A program made the translations under genes and the position numbers. A DNA stretch of 64,000 nucleotides, from NCBI GenBank assembly GCA_965216905.1, contig OZ244213.1, positions 1,674,001 through 1,738,000 on the forward strand, in the 5' to 3' direction. Each line of letters starts with the position of its first letter. Position 1 is the stretch's first letter. Below the pieces are notes generated by a model. That model was not told where the DNA came from. It saw only the letters and a program-made list of their open reading frames with translations, and ran no database searches. Positions 59,470-64,000 of the stretch are shown piece by piece. Origin of the DNA: G965216905 sp965216905 (GTDB lineage Bacteria; Actinomycetota; Acidimicrobiia; Spongiisociales; ZC4RG35).

Positions 59470-59943
59470 TCAGCCCGAGAGCGGGCGGATCCCTTTCACC
59501 TCGACCGCAAACGTTCCGGCCGGGGCCTCGTACTCCACCGTATCGCCGACGCGAGTGCCGAGCAGCGCCGCGCCCAGCGGTCCGGAGGGTGAGGCCAGGA
59601 GGAGCCCCGCCTGCTTGTTCTCGGGTGAGGCGACGAAATACTCCATCTCGTCCCCGTCGGAATCGAGCACCGTCACGACCGATCCGACGACGACCTCATC
59701 CCCCACCTCGACCTCGCGCACCTCGGCGTTGTTGAGGAGCGCCTCGAGCTGGCGAATCCTCGCCTCCATCAGTCCTTGGTCGTTCTTGGCAGCGTCGTAG
59801 TCGGCGTTCTCGCGCAGGTCTCCGTGTTCGCGAGCCTCCTGAATTCGAGCTTCGATCTCGGCGCGGCCGGTGGTCGTCAGGTGCTCGTGCTCGGCCTTCA
59901 GCTTCTCGAAGGCTTCGGGCGTGAGAAATGTGGAATCGGACAT
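59470..59943 (-). CDS. greA: transcription elongation factor GreA
   Basis: A 157-residue GreA. The N-terminal coiled coil (residues 8-75) carries the acidic tip DLRENADYDAAKN, which stimulates RNA cleavage in backtracked polymerase; the C-terminal FKBP-like domain includes ASPSGPLGAALLG. The ATG beginning MSDSTFLTPEAFEKLKAE is the family start. It lies between mgtE and the SLH-M23 gene, 161 bases from the latter. Confidence 0.94.
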   Translation of the reverse strand: MSDSTFLTPEAFEKLKAEHEHLTTTGRAEIEARIQEAREHGDLRENADYDAAKNDQGLMEARIRQLEALLNNAEVREVEVGDEVVVGSVVTVLDSDGDEMEYFVASPENKQAGLLLASPSGPLGAALLGTRVGDTVEYEAPAGTFAVEVKGIRPLSG

Positions 59944-60105
59944 CGGGTACCTCTGGGATGGGGTGCGTCTGGGCCAAGCTTTCGCAGGGGTCTCCCGCGG
60001 GGAGGTGCATCGGCCGGGTGTAGATGCCGCTGCAAGAAGAGCGGCCACGACAGTGTACTTGACCCGCTCGCTTGCGTCACGCGTCCACCGCCGAGGTGGA
60101 AGCAC

Positions 60106-61482
60106 TCAGTCCTGTGGCACCGGCACGGGGTCGATGATCGGGGCCGGTCCGAAGACGAGTGGAACGGGGTCGACGGGCTCGTCGAGCGGCCGAATCTCGA
60201 AGTGGAGGTGGGGTCCGGTGCAGAGGCCGGTGCATCCGATCGATCCGAGCAGGGTCCCTCGCTCGACGCGCGCGCCGAGGGGAACGGCGATGCTCGACAG
60301 GTGGGCGTAGCGGGTGATCACACCGCCGGGCACGGTGACATCCACGACGTTTCCGTACCCGCCCCACCATCCTGCCCTGGTGACCGTGCCGGTGTCGGCG
60401 GCTCGCACCGGATCTCCCGACCGACCGCGCAGATCGACACCCGCATGGAGCCGATCGGTACCGAGGATGGGATGGCGGCGCATTCCGAACGGCGAGACCA
60501 CCACCGGATTCGGCACCGGCCACCGGGCTCTGAGCACGCCCGGATTCCAGATGCCGGTGAGCGTGGCGCATCCGGCGATCTGAACGCTCCAGACGTCACG
60601 CTCGGAGTCGTACGTACCGGCCGAAATGTCGATCGCCGACGGAAAGGCCACCACCGATGTCAGTGCCGGATCTGCCCCGCCGGCCAGGGCGCGGACCACC
60701 CGAACACCGGTGAGCAGCTCGGCGCAGACCCGCAGCTCGACCACCCGCTCGGAGCCGGAACCGCTCGACGTCCGGTCGAAGGTGAGACCCGCGGGGACGG
60801 CCGGGGGCGGCGGGTCGCCGGATGCGCGACGTAAGAACGCCGCCATCTCGGCGCGAGACACCGGGCGGTCGGGACAGAAGCGGTCGTTGGCGGGCGGATT
60901 GCAGCCCCGTGAGATGCCGGTGGCGGCCAACCGGGCGATGTCGTCGATGAATGGAGAGCCCCCGACGTCGAGGAAATGGGAGGGCGTGGCGGTTGCATCG
61001 ATCCCGAATCCCCTCACCAAGAATGCGGCCATCTCGCCCCGGGTCACCGGGCGGTCGGGGCAGAAGCGGTCGTTGGCGGGGGGATTGCACCCTCGGGTGA
61101 TTCCGGCGGCCGCCACTCGACCCACCGCGTCCGCCAGCGGCTCCGGCACGTCGGCGAACCCGCGTCCCGGTTCGGTGAGGTCCAGAACCCGGGCGAGAAA
61201 CACTGCCATCTCGCCGCGACTGACCGCCCGGTCTGGGCAGTAGTGATCGTTGGCGGGAGGATCGCATCCTCGGCTCGTGGCCTCGCTCCACATCCAGCGA
61301 ATGTCTCCTGCGAACGGATGGGACTCGGGGACGTCCTCGAAGACGGGAACGGCGATGACCAGCTCGTCGGAGCCGGCGTCCGGAAGGGGTCCGGGGAGCG
61401 CCCCAGCGGCTGTTGCAGTGGTCGTTGCGGCGGTGGTGGTTGCGATCGTCACGGCCAGGACGACGGCGGCGGTCCGTCTCAT
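60106..61482 (-). CDS. SLH-M23 cell-wall endopeptidase
   Basis: A 458-residue secreted protein: signal peptide, three SLH repeats (about residues 48-215; GCDPPANDHYCPDRAVSRGEMAVFL, then two copies of CNPPANDRFCPDRP with RGEMAAFL), a linker domain, and a C-terminal M23 domain (SPFGMRRHPILGTDRLHAGVDLRG, HLHFEI). It mirrors the other M23 protein with the SLH part at the opposite end. SLH units of this wording are frequent in Acidimicrobiia. A TATCAC box ends 7 bases before the ATG. Confidence 0.87.
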   Translation of the reverse strand: MRRTAAVVLAVTIATTTAATTTATAAGALPGPLPDAGSDELVIAVPVFEDVPESHPFAGDIRWMWSEATSRGCDPPANDHYCPDRAVSRGEMAVFLARVLDLTEPGRGFADVPEPLADAVGRVAAAGITRGCNPPANDRFCPDRPVTRGEMAAFLVRGFGIDATATPSHFLDVGGSPFIDDIARLAATGISRGCNPPANDRFCPDRPVSRAEMAAFLRRASGDPPPPAVPAGLTFDRTSSGSGSERVVELRVCAELLTGVRVVRALAGGADPALTSVVAFPSAIDISAGTYDSERDVWSVQIAGCATLTGIWNPGVLRARWPVPNPVVVSPFGMRRHPILGTDRLHAGVDLRGRSGDPVRAADTGTVTRAGWWGGYGNVVDVTVPGGVITRYAHLSSIAVPLGARVERGTLLGSIGCTGLCTGPHLHFEIRPLDEPVDPVPLVFGPAPIIDPVPVPQD

Positions 61483-61551
61483 CGGGGAAGTGATAGCGGC
61501 CCTCCGTCGGGGGCGTCAACGACCGCTCGAGCGTCCAGGCTCCCTGAATGC

Positions 61552-61584
61552 CAGGACCCCGGGGCTCGGCCCCGGGGTCCTGGA
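61552..61584 (-). terminator. 14-base-pair hairpin after the PhoX-like gene
   Basis: CCAGGACCCCGGGG (61552-61565) pairs perfectly with CCCCGGGGTCCTGG (61571-61584) around CTCGG. It begins 21 bases past the stop of the minus-strand PhoX-like gene. No T run follows. Confidence 0.7.
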
Positions 61585-61604
61585 CGTTCGAGTACGGGTG
61601 TTGC

Positions 61605-63131
61605 TCAGCTACCGGGAACCTTCAACAGGAGCAGCTGGCCGTCCTCCAACTTGAGCAGGGTGCCGTCCGGCTGCAGCTCCTCGGCGAAGTTGCTGCCGTG
61701 TGCCTGCACGTCGAGGATCCACGAGCCGGGGCCGAACCACGCCGAGGCGTCGACGATTCCGCTGGACTCGCCGTCCGGGTCGGTCACCGTGCCGATCACA
61801 CTCCAGGCTCCGGTCGCCAGGTCGTGGCGCCAGATCTTGGCGTTGTCGGCGTCCTCCTGGAGCATCAAGCTGTTGCTCGACGTGTCCATGTTGTCGGGGC
61901 TCACGAACGGCACGTACGCACCGGCGGAGGGGTCGTCACCCTGGGCGATCATCGAGAAGCTGGTGACCTTCCGGGGGTTGTTGTCGTCCATGACGAACTT
62001 GAACACCGCGCCGTTGTCCGCCAGTCCGACGGTGCCGCCGGGTCCGCGAACCAGACGACCGGTGTCCGGATCGGGCACCACCCGGCTCCGGCCGGTGTCG
62101 GCCACGTAGACGACGCTCGGATCGTTGGGGTCGTACGCCAGGTCTTCGAGTCGGATGAACTGGAACACATTGTTCTCGTTCGACCAGTCTTCCAGCGCCT
62201 GCTGCGGTGCCACGTCGGTCTGGCCGAGCGCGATCTGCTTCGGCACCCGGATGAACTCCCCCTGGAACTCATCGCCGGGCCGGATGTCGAGGTAGTCGTT
62301 GGCGCCGTTGAAGGCATCGGCCGCGTCGACCTTGCCGTCTTGGGTGGCGGTCACCCGGAAGGCCCACAGGCTGCCGTTGTCGTCGAACACGCCCTTCTGG
62401 TTGTTGGCGGTGTACAGGTACAGCTGCGACGACGGACCGCTGAAGGTGTCGTCGGTGGTCAGCGCCGCCAAGCGGCTGAAGCCGGGCAACCAGACGGTGT
62501 TCTCGTGGTTGAGCCGGCCCATGCCGAGGATCGGCTCGGACTCGCCGGTGGCGGTGTTCAGTGCCACCGCATATCCACCTTGACGCTGGCCGTCCAACGC
62601 CGGATCGGCTCCGAACTCGGCACCCGGAGCGACGTCGACGATGTCGGAGGTCTCCTCACCGGTGAAGAACACGTAGTCGTCGAATCCCTCGGCCGGACCC
62701 GCCATGAAGGCAGAGCAGAACCGCAGGTATCCCAGGTCGGGCGAGAGCGCCACGGACGCATCGAGCACCGAACCCTCCATCGCTCCCACCGTCGTGCTGA
62801 GTGTCAGCTTCGACACCGAGGAGTTCTGGAAGTCGGCCTCGCCGAAGAACGGAACCGTCGTCTCCTCGTGAGCCACGTACACGTCGACCGCATCGGGCGT
62901 GTCGCTCGGAGCGAGGCCGATGCCGTCGGGGATTCCCTGGAACTGGAAGTCGCCGAGGATGTCGCCACTGTTGATGATCGCCTTCACGGTGGTGCCGGCT
63001 GGTGCCGACGCATCGATGGCGACGAGAGGGGCATCGTCGGTGAGATAGCCGGCGCCATACCCCGGGAGGGGGATGACGAGCATGAGCATGGAGGCGGCCA
63101 GGAAACCGGGCCACCATCGGGTACGAGACAT
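61605..63131 (-). CDS. PhoX/DUF839-like secreted beta-propeller protein
   Basis: A 508-residue exported protein: hydrophobic signal (FLAASMLMLVIPLPGYGAG region), then a DUF839/PhoX-like beta-propeller with GGYAVALNTATGE, GRLNHENTVWLPGF, EDLAYDPNDPSVVYVADTG and SPDNMDTSSNSLMLQEDAD. PhoX enzymes are Ca2+/Fe3+ phosphatases; the segment NHENTVW matches the family but the full metal-ligand set is not certain here, so phosphatase activity is inferred. GGGAG is 7-11 bases before the ATG. A strong hairpin follows. Confidence 0.72.
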   Translation of the reverse strand: MSRTRWWPGFLAASMLMLVIPLPGYGAGYLTDDAPLVAIDASAPAGTTVKAIINSGDILGDFQFQGIPDGIGLAPSDTPDAVDVYVAHEETTVPFFGEADFQNSSVSKLTLSTTVGAMEGSVLDASVALSPDLGYLRFCSAFMAGPAEGFDDYVFFTGEETSDIVDVAPGAEFGADPALDGQRQGGYAVALNTATGESEPILGMGRLNHENTVWLPGFSRLAALTTDDTFSGPSSQLYLYTANNQKGVFDDNGSLWAFRVTATQDGKVDAADAFNGANDYLDIRPGDEFQGEFIRVPKQIALGQTDVAPQQALEDWSNENNVFQFIRLEDLAYDPNDPSVVYVADTGRSRVVPDPDTGRLVRGPGGTVGLADNGAVFKFVMDDNNPRKVTSFSMIAQGDDPSAGAYVPFVSPDNMDTSSNSLMLQEDADNAKIWRHDLATGAWSVIGTVTDPDGESSGIVDASAWFGPGSWILDVQAHGSNFAEELQPDGTLLKLEDGQLLLLKVPGS

Positions 63132-63239
63132 AGAACCACTCCCTGTCGTCGGACTGAGGCGGCGGGAGTCCCACACCAGCCGCCCGTTCGAGTCCGAGTG
63201 TACGGCGATCATCTCCGGCGTGCACCGTCCGAGGCCGGG

Positions 63240-63245
63240 TACCGT
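63240..63245 (+). promoter_or_regulatory. -10 box TACCGT of selD
   Basis: TACCGT ends 8 bases before the selD ATG, consistent with the leaderless pattern. Confidence 0.45.
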
Positions 63246-63253
63246 TTCACGAC

Positions 63254-64000
63254 ATGTCAGAAACCCGCCTGACCGGCTTCAGCCACGGCGCCGGTTGAGG
63301 CTGCAAGCTCGGCCCTGCCGAGCTGGCGCAGGTCCTGCAGCCGCTCCAATCCCACCCGGCAGTCCAGCACCCCGACCTGATGGTCGGGGTGGATGCCGCC
63401 GACGACGCAGGCGTCATCCGCCTGGCGGACGACCGCGCCCTCGTCCAGAGCGTCGACTTCTTCACGCCCGTCGTCGACGACCCCTTCGACTGGGGACGGA
63501 TCGCCGCCGCCAACGCGCTCTCCGACCTCTACGCCATGGGGGCGAAGCCGTTGACTGCGTTGCAACTGGTCGGCTGGCCTCGCGACCGGCTCGGGTATGC
63601 GCTCCTGGCCCGGGTGTTGGAGGGCGGGGCTTCGGTGATGGCCGCGGCCCGATGTGTGATCGTCGGTGGACATTCCATCGATGATCCCGAGCCGAAGTTC
63701 GGGTTCGCGGTGACCGGCACGGTGGACCCCGCCGGGGTGATCACCACCTCCGGTGCCCTGGCCGGCGATGCGCTCGTGATCACCAAGCCGATCGGGACGG
63801 GGATCATCGCCACCGCCATCAAACGGGGCGCATGCCCGGAGACCGTGCGCGATGCGGCCGTGGCCACGATGGCGGCGTTGAACGACACCGCCGGCGCGGC
63901 GCTCACCGTCGCCGGGGCCCACGCCGCCACGGATGTGACGGGTTTCGGGTTGGCCGGCCATCTGGCGGAGATGTTGGATGGGTCGTCGGTGTCGGTCGAG
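63254..64000 (+). CDS. selD: selenide, water dikinase (SelD) with in-frame TGA = selenocysteine; truncated by window end
   Basis: SelD makes selenophosphate from selenide and ATP. The frame starts MSETRLTGFSHGAG, then codon 15 is TGA (63296-63298) followed by GCKLGPAEL; the family motif here is G[C/U]GCK, so the TGA falls exactly on the catalytic residue. After it the frame is open to the window end with clear SelD homology: VQSVDFFTPVVDDPFDWGRIAAANALSD, AMGAKPLTAL, VGGHSIDDPEPKFG and ATDVTGFGLAGHL. ORF callers that treat TGA as a stop would miss it. A hairpin right after the TGA is a candidate SECIS. The C-terminal part is beyond the window. Confidence 0.88.
63296..63331 (+). promoter_or_regulatory. 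candidate bacterial SECIS hairpin in selD
   Basis: Eight bases after the TGA, AGCTCGGC (63306-63313) pairs with GCCGAGCT (63317-63324) around CCT. CTGC (63301-63304) can pair with GCAG (63328-63331) below. If the top three pairs open, the loop starts with G as in known bacterial SECIS, but the distance from the UGA is slightly short of the common range, so the match is good and not perfect. Confidence 0.6.

Noticed and set aside
61548..63272. 574-codon plus-strand open frame
   Set aside because: Antisense of the PhoX-like gene, which has a signal peptide, family motifs and a terminator.
63254..63298. Truncated selD or short peptide ending at TGA
   Set aside because: Homology continues in the same frame immediately after the TGA and the TGA is at the catalytic position.

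Overview
The window comes from a GC-rich Gram-positive chromosome, most likely an actinomycete of the Acidimicrobiia (Ilumatobacter-like) type. The evidence is gene content and style: SLH repeats with the CNPPANDRFCPDRP signature, an EtfD-type membrane Fe-S oxidoreductase, an HBHA-like protein beside an Xre regulator, DUF2017 next to clpS, a type III CoA-transferase, frequent GTG starts and 1- or 4-base start/stop overlaps. The taxon is an inference, not a measurement. No rRNA, tRNA, CRISPR array, phage or insertion sequence is visible. Genes are packed tightly: no gap exceeds about 200 bases, so there is no gene-free stretch to describe separately.

Layout. 1-3.3 kb: methionine synthesis (metY, hydrolase, metX). 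3.3-7.5 kb: single genes (TIGR03084-like, DksA-like, nitroreductase, VOC protein, beta-hydroxyacid dehydrogenase, an unknown). 7.5-13.2 kb (minus): Lrp regulator, acyl-CoA carboxylase beta subunit, S10 serine carboxypeptidase, carboxylase alpha/biotin subunit. 13.3-16 kb: TadE-TadG-TadE. 16-20.1 kb (minus): CoA-transferase, a truncated SDR-like protein, a complete SDR, and SerA fused to an SbnI/SerK-like free serine kinase domain. 20.1-27.6 kb: stress protein, TrpB2, uridine kinase, proC overlapping proline dehydrogenase, Bcp peroxiredoxin, TPM-like protein, PspA. 27.7-36 kb: EtfD-like protein, Cys-rich small protein, lipoprotein/HlyD/MacB-type export set, pheA, degenerate CpaE-like protein. 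36-38.2 kb: clpS, DUF2017, RNA methyltransferase. 38.2-47.3 kb: a form II CO dehydrogenase-like molybdenum hydroxylase (S-L-M) with maturation genes (MoxR, VWA, split XdhC, MobA-like), interrupted by an AbiEi-like gene and a rhodanese. 47.4-50 kb: DUF4332 protein, HBHA-like protein with its Xre regulator, VIT-family transporter. 49.8-51.8 kb: DAHP synthase and prephenate dehydrogenase. 51.8-63.1 kb: M20 hydrolase, NAD synthetase, class IV aminotransferase, two M23 endopeptidases with SLH-like repeats, MgtE, GreA, PhoX-like protein. 63.25 kb to the end: SelD, whose catalytic residue is encoded by an in-frame TGA.

Three observations stand out. SelD appears to be a selenoprotein, so the organism probably makes selenocysteine. 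SerA carries a C-terminal SbnI/SerK-like domain in place of the ACT domain, joining two routes to O-phosphoserine in one chain. A 51-base intergenic repeat, present in three well matched copies and one degenerate copy, always points along transcription of the preceding gene and supplies stop codons to two flanking genes. In addition, about 23 genes have a TANNNT box ending 6-10 bases before the start codon, which indicates widespread leaderless transcription.
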